Source of the DNA: Tremella fuciformis
Taxonomy: Eukaryota; Basidiomycota; Tremellomycetes; Tremellales; Tremellaceae
Reading direction: 5' to 3'
Length of the DNA stretch: 64,000 nucleotides
Assembly (NCBI GenBank): GCA_032768795.1
Contig: CP136490.1
Coordinates: 7,130,001-7,194,000, forward strand
Shown here: positions 22,454-33,293 of the stretch, piece by piece
Layout: every line of letters begins with the position of its first letter
Position numbering within the stretch: the stretch's first letter is position 1
Made by a program: the position numbers and the translations under genes
Notes under the pieces: model-generated
The model's database searches: none
What the model saw: the letters and a program-made list of their open reading frames with translations, nothing else
What the model was told of the DNA's origin: nothing

Positions 22454-22795
22454 AGCGAGCCCTTCATGACTTGGACCGACGTCCACGCTCGCTTGAATGA
22501 CTTGTCTTCGGCGATCGGATCTCCCCCAGGTTTGCACAGCAGCCTACTTGCACTTCTTTTATGAGCCTCCTGGAGTTGTCTTGCAGTTTGAGATATAGAT
22601 TCTAGCATGGACGAATAATAACATGTTGCCGCCCTACGTCTGCAAGAGCTCGGTGAACTGACACTGAGGACTGCCAATCGACAAGAAGAGACATGCATCT
22701 TCTGTACGGAATTGTGCCAATCTTCCATTTGATGTGTGCACGCCAAACACCAAACCCTACACACGTACACAAAGCTCACAAGGATTCTTGACTCG

Positions 22796-25377
22796 TCAAT
22801 CCTCTGCGAAGTCCAACTGCTCTCCTTCTTTGATGAGTTGCTCCATCCACTTCCATGCCTGGGAGTAAAACACTGTCCACTGTCCAGATGAGAGGTCCAA
22901 GACGTACGGTGTTTGTGTACATCATCGTGTCCATCCATTGTGTGACCTCGTCCACGTCTTTGTGCGCCTTGGGTAACGGCTTCCTCTTCAAGGCGATCAC
23001 CTCTCCTTCCACACGCCTCCGTCGGCGTTGACGCTGCCTTCGACGCTCGGCCATTCCATCTGAATCCGAATCTGTAGCTTCCCCTGCAGATGATCCAGAG
23101 TCGGACGACACCGCTACAGCTTTGGCACGAAGCATGTTGGTGTACCATCCTCGGATCATTGTCCAAAGATTGTGTTCTGCTCGTCAGCGGGAATGGCAGG
23201 CTGTTGCCAGGAGTGTCAACGCACCCCAGTGTGACAGTTTATGATAGGCCTTTGTGCGGCGACGGCACATCGAGCCTGGACTGATTAAGCGCGTCGAGAG
23301 TGACAACTCCTAGACTCACCGGAAATGAACACCCGCGGGGACTTTGAACTGGGTTCTGCCGAACTCGAAGAATCCGATTCCTCCGAAGATTCACTCGACA
23401 CAGTCTTGAGCGCCTGAAATGTCTCACGATTGTACGGCTTCCCTTTCAGTTCGACGCGATATACACTCTTATAGTTGTGGCGGTTGCAAGCGTCGCAGTA
23501 CTCGTGCGCATAGTCGAGTCGAGAATCCTGTGAAAGTTAGCAAACGCTGGGCGAGTAAACGCCGGGGATGCAAGACTGCATGCAAATAGCCTCATGAGCT
23601 GCGTTGAAGGGACGGCGTCACTCACAATGAATTGAGGATATTTCTGCAGGGCGGAGACAAGCGGTGCTCTCCATATTTGACTTCTGACTCTGCTGTCACG
23701 CCAGCCTTTGAGTTTTCTGCGAAGATCTTCCAGTTGAGGAAGCATATACTCTGCTGCCTCGCCTCTGAGGGGCAGAATCTTGGGTCCCTTGACGACCAGC
23801 AGCACGAAATACTGAAAGACGACTTTGAACTTGAATTCGGGTGTCTGGGCAGAGTTGAGCGAAAACTCGTGAGGAAGGAGCCCATCCTCCACGAGACCGC
23901 CGTCGTCCACGATAAAGTCTTCCGAATCGTCCGAGCTAGAATCAAATACCGTGCCCGACTCAGACGAGTCATCCTCCTCGGACGACTCTTCCGGCGTGGT
24001 AGACTCTTCGATGCCTTTCCGGCGATTGGCGAGCTTGCGGATGTTCCGCTGCATCGCCGTCTCTTTGGGTCTGGTCCTGAGTCTCGTAGACGAGTTGAAG
24101 CGTTCGGGTTCGTCTTGTTGGAGCTCTGCGAGCATGTCTTCTTCCTCGGTCTCGGCACTGATGTTGTCAGAATCGTCTGGATCGCGATACCGGTCCTTCT
24201 TCTTGCGCTTTTGATGTGGCTTCTTCCTCGATTCGGGTGAAGATCGTCCGGGTCGTCCGCGCTTGGAACCGGAATTCGTGATTTTCTTGCTCTGTTTGCC
24301 CGCATCTGCGGCCTTCCGCTGCTTGGACTTCTGGGCCCGAGCGGGCAGATCGCTATCTTCAGAATCGTCCGGATCCCGTCCTACTGCGGTCGCGAGTCGA
24401 CGGCGAGAAGGGCCGGGCAGGTCGTCGTCCTCGTCCTCGTCCTCATCGCGAAGTAGATGCATAGAGGATCCTGGACCACCGATGGCCTGGTCCGCGGCAG
24501 GTGAAGGCAACGTGACGGGCTCATCAGGATCGAAATTTTCTGCCCGGCTCTTGCCCTTGTCCGGGGAGGCGGTCTTCTCTAAGATACCCGTGATCGGGGT
24601 TGGCGGTCCTTGTTCTCCTACAATAGTTGTCGAAGCAAGAGCTACTTGACTCGGTTCGGATAGTGAAGGTCTCGAGGGTGTTGCTTGCAGCTCTGCAGAA
24701 GCCTGTGGCTCAGGGGTCTCATGCAACGTGCCGTCCGAGTATCGATAGAGAGCCTTGATGGCCGGCGAAAGTGACCGTAATTCGACATAGGCTCTGTTGG
24801 CGGCCGACCTGCTGACATGGACCGGCAGTGAGGCCTGTGATTTGGCAGCCCGTGTCGCTCTGTCAGGCCTGGAGATTGGAGCGGGCTTGCTGACTACAGC
24901 TGCTCGTGTCGTCCGTAATGAGCGCCGACTCGCTTCTGCTGCCTTCCCTTTCTCCTTCGACTGGGCCGGCTGCGCTCTGCCCTTCGCCCTCGTTTGAGTT
25001 TGCTGAGATCGAGTGTTCCCCGAAGATGTCGCCGGTGCAGGGACATCCTCTACCACAATCACTTCTGGCTCCTCCTCGCCCTCGGCCCCATCATCGTCCT
25101 CATCCTCAGCGTCCAAAGCCCGGTCCGCTGCTTCCTCATCATCAGAATCCATCACTCTCCTGCGATCTTGTGTGGACAACAGAGCTCTGTCTTTCTTTTC
25201 GGGGGATAGGCGGACGGCAGCGAGACCCTCTGAACCTTCTGAGTCGGAGTCTGGGTAGCCGTGTGAGATGACAGGCTGCGACGACCCGGCATGTGTCGCA
25301 CCAAAGTGTCGGCCGCGTGGCCGCCGAGAAAGATGTGGGTCGAGTGTCGACTGAGTGCCCGGCATCGTGGTGGGCAT
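22796..25377 (-). CDS. DUF4211-domain nuclear protein with a long disordered N-terminus
   Basis: The first exon (25377 to about 23600) encodes a mostly disordered chain with many acidic runs (DSDDEEAADRALDAEDEDDD), Arg/Lys-rich segments (KPHQKRKKKDRYRDP) and likely nuclear localisation signals. The C-terminal third matches the DUF4211 family: SEDFIVDDGG, FKFKVVFQYFVLLVV, the Cys pair YCDACNRHNYKSVYRVELKG, GKPYNRETFQ, then RRRTKAYHKLSHWEHNLW, and a final helix ending WMEQLIKEGEQLDFAED. At least four short introns join these parts. The paired cysteines suggest a small metal site. DUF4211 proteins are nuclear and poorly characterised, so no reaction can be named. The last exon begins after an intron ending CTCCCAG and closes at 22796. 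Confidence 0.75.
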
Positions 25378-25657
25378 GCAGGAGTTTCGCCAGCCAGAAT
25401 CAAGGTCAACAGGGGCGATTTGAGAGCGGCATCATTCGATCTGTAGGACGCAACGTCGGCTGGAAATGAGAATCAAAGGTAAAGCGAAAGAAGACCAGTC
25501 GAAACATCTGGTGGTGATCCGGATGTGGAGGTGAAAGTTACGCGACCTTCTATCCTGGATGACCAAATGCATGTGAGTCTATGATATGGGATCTGAACCG
25601 CAAACAACCTCTGATATGTATGCGAGTACGATGGAGTGTCGTGCTCTGCAGTCCCAA

Positions 25658-27893
25658 TTATCCATGGTATGTTGCGGCATCTCTGTCGTCCGCGTTGAGA
25701 CGAGCCCACTCGATACACAGGCGGTACACGTATACTGAAGTGGTCAATTGTTGTCGCTATGAAGAGATTGTATGCTCACTCTCCATGTCAATCTTCCTGC
25801 CAACTGTGAACATCCACTCCCGACCAGCAGCAGCGATCTTCCTGAGTTCGGCGTCACCATCCAACTTTCTCGTAGTCAGACCAGCAGATTGGTAGGTACC
25901 GCGCGTCGCATTGGATGCAGAAAGCATTGCCTTTGAGGGCCCAGAGAAGAAGGCGTGGACGTTGTAGATCTCATTGTACATTTGTGAGATTGGAATGTAG
26001 TGCAACTGTCTGTCAATCGATTGCTGGGTTCAGTAAGCCCATCTTGCTTACCCTGTCTGTCAGCACGGATAAGCAGATGAGAGGAGACGCTCACCAAGGT
26101 TGTAGCCATTCAGAGCAGAACTCGGTGTACACGGTGGATTTGAGAACAGCACACTCCGACTTGAGCTTGAAGGTCAGCCTGATAAGGGGGACCAGGACAC
26201 TTAGCTGACCAGGGCAAAGAGACGGGCCGAGTATCCCATACCGTCGATATCGATCAAATACTTGTGCCTCCAGTTCTCGCCAAGAGGGACGGCATCGGCA
26301 AATCGGTGATCCTTGCGCATGCCATCACATCCTCCGGGGTACTGAGTGCAGCCAACGGCTTTGGTGAAGGCAACGTCCATCATATCGGCGTTCAGCTGAC
26401 CGATCTCGACATCCGCCGAAACAAAGTTGTCCGTCCCAGGCGGATCCGCGAAAACGACCGTCTTGTTGACATTGGACGAATCGGATGTCATCTTGATGAA
26501 TCTGGTTGTGAGCAACACCGACCAGTATACTTGAAGAAGATGTACCTATGACGCTGGTATTGAGCCAAGAACCCGGGCGGACTCGATCCGCCACCAGTAG
26601 TTGCACCTCGCCAAAAGATGTCGTCGGACTTCTCCTCCCACCGCGTCTCCATGTCGTCCACATCCTTGATTACCATATTGACAGGGTCCCAGCCGTACGT
26701 GTACCGCTTGGTCGACGAAAAGTAGTAATGGGAGGGGATAAGGATGTCCGAGTAACCCATTCCTTTCGCGGGGGAGAACATGGGATAAAGCGCATGAATG
26801 GTACGCCAATCGGAGAAGAAGTGGCCCTGGTTGTAATGTGCCCAGGGATGGTCGCAGAAGTCGTACTTGTCGTCGACTCCAAGAGGGAAATAGAAGTCTT
26901 CCGACAGGATGTTGGTGGTGACACCGGCATCCGCCAAGCGAGAGATGGGCACTTGGCCCTCCTTCAGTCTGGCTCGAAGGGATCCAAAGAGTCGCCGAGC
27001 TTGAGAGGAAGGATCACAGGTGCGGCGGTAAGCTTCCCAGACATTGCCATCACCTCGCCAGTCCGGGATGAATTCTCCGCCAAGGACGTGCTCGATACCG
27101 ACTGCTTGATTAGTGCAGTCCTTATCTGAGCTGAAGTCTGCTTACGGGAAGAGTCGGCCGTCAAGTTTGAGTACAGGTTCTCCTCCCACGGGACCAGGAT
27201 ACGACCTTCGGCCTTCTCGTTGATAGGGAAGTCCATGTCCGGCAGCTTGTCCTGGAACTTTTCCAACATGACACGGAAACCCTTTGCACGCGCACCCACT
27301 TCAGAATCGTCGAAGCCCTTGCTCACGTCGATGGTCCGTGTTGTACCCTTCTCGATTCGCACCAAGTCGACAGAGGGAAGGAAACCGACCTGAATGGCGC
27401 GGCGACGAAGCTCTTCACCGGAGAAGAGCCAGAACGGCTGCAGGTCCCGGTTCAGCTGGTCGTACTCGTCGATGATGATAGCTCCATGGTCCTTCGCAAA
27501 ATGGAACCATTCGTCGAAACCCTTGGGCGGGTCGCGGTTGTAGCGCTTCTTGTACTCGGCCACCGCCTGCTCCAGCGTCTTGGATTGCTTCTTGACGAGG
27601 TGGTCATACTGCTCGCGGGCATCCGCCATGAGCTTAGGGATGGGATGGTGGATTGGTGGACGAGGCGCCTTGGCCTTGGCTCGTAGGAATTTGGACCGAA
27701 GAACTGTCGACGAGGCAGTTGTCCATCTTCGAGCCATGTGGTGGGAAGACGGGAAGACGACATGCGAGAGGAGTACTAGACTGAGCGCGAAGACGCAAAC
27801 CGCAAGGAGTCTGGTCCGCGGCGGCAGGCCCTTGACGCGGGCGAGAACGCTTGACGCTGACATAACGAGGTCCCAGACTTTTCTACCAGCCAA
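25658..27893 (-). CDS. GT90 glycosyltransferase, CAP10-like (beta-1,2-xylosyltransferase family)
   Basis: This is a type II membrane protein: a basic N-terminus, one transmembrane segment (LLAVCVFALSLVLLSHVVF) and a large lumenal domain, as for Golgi enzymes. Conserved GT90 features are PKGFDEWFHFAKDHGAIIID, DILIPSHYYF, DIFWRGATTGG, ADAVPLGENWRHKYLIDIDG, GMGYSARLFALVSADSAVLK, then LKSTVYTEFCSEW and LQPWLHYIPI. CAP10 and relatives in Cryptococcus add xylose during capsule and glycolipid synthesis; the exact acceptor here is not known. About seven introns are required, and the last exon (VYRLCIEWARLNADD) closes at 25658. It is divergent from the WD40 gene with only 218 bases between the starts. 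Confidence 0.85.
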
Positions 27894-28111
27894 ATCGACA
27901 GAGCTGGCAAAGTCGATCGAACACTGCGAGGATATGTAGAAGTGCCGTTCCAGAGAGCTCGTAGGGTGAGAAGCGGGAAACGCGCCCTTGGAGAGTCGCG
28001 AAATACGCCTCCCATTTTGTCACGTGTCTCACCTCCACCTCGAGGAATCTCTGAAGTCCGAGCGCGACGGCATAACTTTCGAGCGCGATTGCTTCTCTTG
28101 CCGACGAAAGC

Positions 28112-29446
28112 ATGCAGACCAACGACGCAGGCCTGCTGTTCCAGACCTCGACCGATCTCAAGGTATCAGCGGCTCGAGAAAAGAAGCTCAAAGCTGCGGA
28201 AAAGGTCGGCAATCCCATACGCACCAGCTCAAAGGTGCTCGATTTTGTGATTGAAGCAGACGACGCGTTTGTGGCCGAATCTGGCTGGCAGATCAGGCAA
28301 GTAGACCTCAAGGTGTGTGATCTCGGTACAGTCAGAGCTTACATGTCAGACTGGTGTGACGAAACGACTCTTTAGGGGTCATCAGGGTCCGGTGACCTCG
28401 GTTGCCTTATTGCGAACGAAGGATGGCTTTACGCTGTTCAGCGGTTCATGGGACAAGACCATCCGGGTCTGGAATGTGAAGGTGGATTATGTGACAAGTG
28501 GAATGCGCTGCTTCAGCTTACACAACAGACTGGGGAGGTGATCTGTACGCTCGAGGGGCACACCGACTTCGTCAAGTCGCTACTTATTCTTAACCTTGCC
28601 CAACCGCTGTTGCTGTCGACATCTTCGGACCGCACATTGCGATTGTGGGACTTGTCCCCTCTCGAATCCAACAGTACTCCTACCTGCGTACAGACTATCC
28701 GCGACCATACGAGACCCGTTGAAGCATCAACATGGCGGACGTTCGTCAACGAACTCGACGAGGTCATGGGTACTATCGTCTGGACAGCCGACTCCCTCGG
28801 CACTATCAAACAGTGGGAGCTAAAAGAAGGGCGCCTCATATATGTCAAGGATCTCAGATGTCATGAGACGAGCGTGGGCAGTGTGCACAGCACTGAGGAG
28901 GGACTGTGGAGTGGTGCGCAGTATCCTCTCATCAGGAACGCGATTGACTATCAGTTTCGATGGACAAAAGCGCCATCTTTCACCCTAGCGACAGCGCATC
29001 CTCAAGCTCGACTGCGAACGTGCACCTTCCCCATGATGGCTATGTGAAATCGGTTGCTACACTGCCTGCCACATCACAAAGTCCCGCCCTGGTCCTCACA
29101 GCCGGAGACGATGAGGATATCTACGTCTGGAAAGCAGACGATGTTCTGGAGGGCCAGAAATCAACGCCGATCAAAGTACCGGGTCATTGTGCGGAAATAG
29201 GTGCGCTGCGCGTCTGGCAACCGACTGAAGGGGGCGAAGTCGTTATCGTTTCCGGCAGTCTAGATAGCACTCTGAGAAGGTGGACTACATCAGGTGGGTT
29301 TGCAGATGCAAGACAGCAGAATCGCTGATTTGGCAGAGCTTTTGCAACCTGCGCCATTGCTCTACGATGAGGAACCAGAAAACACAGGTGTCGAGCTGAC
29401 CGAGGACGAGGAGAGGGAATTAGCTGAGCTCATGGATGATGATTGA
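28112..29446 (+). CDS. WD40-repeat protein, specific function unassigned
   Basis: The protein has about 390 residues and at least five WD40 blades. Clear ones are FRGHQGPVTSVALL to DKTIRVWNVK, LEGHTDFVKSLLIL to DRTLRLWDLS, and HLPHDGYVKSVATL to DEDIYVWKAD. A degenerate last blade (VVIVSGSLDSTLRRW) follows. The start is a short helical N-terminus (MQTNDAGLLFQTSTDL). The C-terminus is acidic (ELTEDEERELAELMDDD). Introns follow VDLK, WNVK, WSG and WTTS, all GT..AG. I recognise the fold but not a specific orthologue; such proteins act as scaffolds. It is convergent with the unknown gene downstream. Confidence 0.8.
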
Positions 29447-29842
29447 TAGCTATCGGAGGTGTTAGAATTGGTGGAAGGGTGGACTTTGCTCATGCTATTT
29501 ATCCATCGAAATTTTCGCAGCAGGGTGAGGCTGTCCGAGACCCTCAGATATCTGATGACAGAGTCAGCAGGAGGGTTGAGAAGCCGCAGAGCGAAGTCAA
29601 TCTACACTCGACTGTCACGTATATGGCAGGCGTGAAGCTGTCATGGCCCATGTGACGCCATGACACACCAAAGGCTCTGCAGACGAGCCACAAGATCAGA
29701 CTTACGCCGGAGTACGTGCGCTCATGCTTTCTATCCGGCCGAGGCTCTGGTCCTGCTGGACACATCAAGCGCAAGAGTCATGGGCTGCGCGGTCTCGGAG
29801 CCCATGCTTGGGATTGGCAAAACAAGTGCATCTTCCGGCTCA

Positions 29843-30472
29843 TCAAATAGATTGCACCTCACTGCCATACACAGCTCCTTGTATAGGCTCTGGCATGCCC
29901 GTCGCAGACCCGGGATACTTATCGCGAAGTTCTGACACAATTCTGTTGTATTCTGACCGAGTGTGTTCCGACCATTGTGCGCAGGCCTGACAGGCGAGAC
30001 TGTATCCAACTGACCGCAGGGAGGGCGGCTCATATACGGTGTCATAGTTGTTGATCGTATACCGTCGAGCAAAGCTCGGAAAGTCCGTGACCTTGTGTGT
30101 TGCCTCGAGGGCCAAGACCAACCATTTGATGGATTCGATAGAATACTTTTTTGCCGCCGCAAGGCTGCCCCAATCATATTTCGTCAATGAAGGTTCACTT
30201 CTACTGCCCATTTGCGGCCTGGCCGCGACTTGGAAGTATATGTTTTGTGCAAGCCAAAGCTGTGTTCCAGCAGCAGTCACGCATAAGGCCAGACAGTTCT
30301 CATAAGAGGCGTTCGAACATTCGATTTCCCCCTCCTCTAGCCTCGCAAGCATCCGCTCATGAGCCACAACAATCCGATCAGGCTCCGGCTTGTCTTCCTC
30401 AGCCATACTCCATGCGGTAGACGGCTTGTGTCCGAACGAGATATGTGCGACGGTATCGTTGGTATCCGCCAT
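29843..30472 (-). CDS. Intronless gene of unknown function, 209 aa
   Basis: The single open frame has a clear ATG (MADTNDTVAHISFGH). The protein is mostly helical in appearance and fairly Cys-rich (ECSNASYENCLALCV, YSLACQACAQW). There is no signal peptide or membrane segment. Notable stretches are LAAAKKYSIESIKWLVLALE and WSEHTRSEYNRIVSELRDKY. I do not recognise a family. It lacks introns, as do the three orphan genes near 8-13 kb, but no sequence likeness to those was seen. It converges with the WD40 gene, leaving about 400 bases with no feature. Confidence 0.5.
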   Translation of the reverse strand: MADTNDTVAHISFGHKPSTAWSMAEEDKPEPDRIVVAHERMLARLEEGEIECSNASYENCLALCVTAAGTQLWLAQNIYFQVAARPQMGSRSEPSLTKYDWGSLAAAKKYSIESIKWLVLALEATHKVTDFPSFARRYTINNYDTVYEPPSLRSVGYSLACQACAQWSEHTRSEYNRIVSELRDKYPGSATGMPEPIQGAVYGSEVQSI

Positions 30473-30946
30473 TATCGTGTATAGAAAGATCGAGGGAGAA
30501 GGTAATGCTCTCGGGCAAACGGAGATGCTAGAAGCAATCCAGCGATACGTTTAACAAGACGGGAAAAAACCTGTTGGGTGGCAAAATGAGCGCTCCAACC
30601 CGTCGTTTGTGGCCGTAGCATCGTCCGGACGAGCCCACGGCGGTGCACGAGCCTGACGGGTTGCCGAGGATTCCAGCGAGAACTCCACCTTTCAGGTGGG
30701 CTTCCGACGCTGTTCAGACAATTTCATATTGCGAGGATGTTGAAATGGCTGTGTGTGACGTCTTCCTGCCCTCATGCAGAAGCTTTTCTTGCAGGCTTGA
30801 TAGTCGGCTTGGCGTTATCACGTCACAGATACAGCATCGGTTTTCTACACTGTCCGGTGGACGCAGAGGGCATTGCGGCATTTGTAACATATCGATGGCG
30901 CTGGCCAGCTGCGTCAGATTGCCTCAAGCCGCTGCCATCTCCGAGT

Positions 30947-33133
30947 TCAAGGTTGAATGTGACGCTGAAAATACTGCGTGAACTCAGCAATAAACCAGTG
31001 GATTACTAAGGAGGCTGCAACTTTGCGAGTGAACAGACCAGAGTTCTTGATGGTTCGTTTTGCAGTTTCGACCTGTTTCACATCAGAGTTGCACGCACGG
31101 GCCTCTGAAGCACCGACGTCAGTATGGGCCGCGCCGCTGAGCTCTCAGCTTGCTGCGGTTCCGCTTTATCAGCACCTACAATCGCCATGTGAACCCGTTC
31201 TGCCATTCCCAGTTGTCCGCGAGAGCTGTGCTCAGTGCGCTATTCCTGTAGGGTCTTCACCACTCACTCCAGACGAAGGCACCACGTAGATCCACTCCGT
31301 CATGTACGGCCTTCCGCATCGCATCGAAAGCCTGTTGGAGGTATGTGACACGTTCATCGTCTTGGACCGCATCGTCAACACCCATTTCCGGCTCTCCTCT
31401 CCTGGCAAACCCAAACTCTGTAATGTACATCGGCTTCTTGTACCTGTTGTGGATGTACAGGAGCATGTCGTAGAGTCGTCGTGGTGCTGCATCATAAGCT
31501 AGAGCTGTGAGGTCGGGCGCTCACCTCCTCGCCACTCATTGCCTCCTACTGTCCTCGTCAGCTTTTCGTCTCCCGAAGAAAGTATCACTCTACCTGGATG
31601 GCCAAACTCGGTACCATTTGCGAAGTGGTAGTACTCTTTCGTGTTGGCATGCAGCTCGTCGCGTCCTTCTCGGTCTGCCAATCAATTCCGTTCGACCCAC
31701 CGGTGTAACGACTTACGGATAGCGTTGTAGAAGTAGGTATTGAAGGCAACTATAGGTCAGCAGGGATTCTTGCCAACGTCGAGTGACTCGCAGAAGTCGG
31801 CGCTGCCGAGGAGCAGCTTTGAGAGCGGTTTCCTTATCTTGGGTAGTCGATCCCCAAAGAAGCGTTTCATGGAGTCCGGATAATCGCCCGTCAGGAAGAT
31901 CGGCGAAGCATACCAGTCTGCAACGTCAATGTCACCTGCTTCACCCCAAGATCTGCGGATCCTCACCCCAATTGAACTCCCACTTCTCCTTGGTGGCCAA
32001 TACATCTGCGATTGAGCGAGGTCCGGGACAAAGAAACCTCGATCACCTTCTGGATCATCGGAAAATGGGATCCCGAACGTCCCGCAGAGCGCAATGCCTA
32101 TCTTGCCCAGCTGCTTCGGTTGATATTTGGTCTTGTACAGCTCGACAAGTTTGGCATGGCCGAGCAGGATCCCGTATCCGGCTCTGTAACCTTAGCAGAT
32201 GACCGACTCGTCGACTGTAACTATGACGGACAGCAATGCCTTGTCAGTGCTGTTGTAGCTTGGCGGGTGTTCCGTGCCGTAGTAAGCAATCCCGGTGACA
32301 GTGAGAGGCTCGTTGATGGTTATCCTGCCTCTCAGCAGAGATCCAGCCTTTATGAGTCTCACCAGTGTTTGACGCGGTCGCCATAGCGCTCAAAGCACAC
32401 ATCGGCGAATCGGACAAGATCTTCGGCCATCTCCTCGGGACTCTGGACCCCTCAGTCACATGTTCAAGCGACGAGATGCGCGCCGCCCACGAGCCAGGCC
32501 TCGTACTTCTCTTGAAGTGCAAGCGGGACATCCCAGTGATGCAGTGTCTAAAATCAGCCTCTTATCCCCCCGTTCACTATCCGGGGCATGAGCAGACCCA
32601 CCACCACTGGGGTGATGTTCCGCTCCAACAACCCATCGATCAGCCGATCATAGTACTCCAATCCTTTCGGGTTGACGGGGTCAAGTCTCCCTCCAAGTGG
32701 TATGACCCTCGACCAAGAAATCGAGAACCGGTAAGTATTCGCACCGAGATCCGCAAGGAGCTGTATGTCTTCCTCCCATAGCTGTCAGGCCGTCAGCGCC
32801 CTCAGGCATTTCGCCGGAAGAGAAAGCAGGACGGGTCAGGGGAGGCACGGTCAATTGGCGCACCTCATAGGATCGCGTCGCGATCTCTGTCGTGCTGCCA
32901 TCTTTGACGTGGCCGTCTACCCTGCTCCATGGGTCCCAAATGCTCGGTCCGCGTCCATCGGCGTCAACGGCACCTTCGACCTGCGGTGCCGCAGTTGCGT
33001 AGCCGTGCAAGAACCCAGCGGGAAATTTGGCATCGCGCGGAACATGCAATGGCTCATCGATGGGCAAGAGAGTGGACTCCGGCCATAGCTTGGTGCTCAG
33101 GAGAGCGATGAGGCTGGTCACATAGGCCAGCAT
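30947..33133 (-). CDS. Glycoside hydrolase family 1 (beta-glucosidase-like)
   Basis: GH1 enzymes cleave beta-linked glucosides by a retaining mechanism. The N-terminal signature is [20 protein letters not shown] followed by IWD. Next come [20 protein letters not shown] and [10 protein letters not shown], then [12 protein letters not shown]. The acid/base Glu sits in ITINEPLTV, and the nucleophile Glu in [15 protein letters not shown]. Here the usual TENG is TEFG; the Glu is kept. After an intron, [18 protein letters not shown] matches the glucose-binding region. At least eight introns occur. The N-terminus ([17 protein letters not shown]) is hydrophobic and could be a signal peptide or anchor. 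The 3' end is uncertain: after [17 protein letters not shown] the frame stays open to 30947. The DHH gene lies only 160 bases upstream on the same strand. Confidence 0.8.
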
Positions 33134-33293
33134 GGTAGTGTACTACAGGAGGTGGATGCAAGAGCTAGCTCGTGTTCTGGGCAGGCGATCCGGCTATCGG
33201 TCCGCGAACCGACCGGAGACGCGGGCGTATGGTCCAATACACTGCAGTACAACAGATCATCAAGCATACAACAGCCGCTTTGCAGGTCGAGAC

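Noticed and set aside
22384..23166. 260-codon minus-strand open frame overlapping the end of the second FAS1 gene
   Set aside because: It is out of frame with the DUF4211 exons that occupy the same strand and has no conserved features; the spliced DUF4211 model explains the region.
23622..24305. 227-codon minus-strand open frame inside the DUF4211 gene
   Set aside because: Alternate frame of the large first exon; Arg/Ser-rich by composition only.
26548..27129. 193-codon plus-strand open frame
   Set aside because: Antisense shadow of the GT90 exons.
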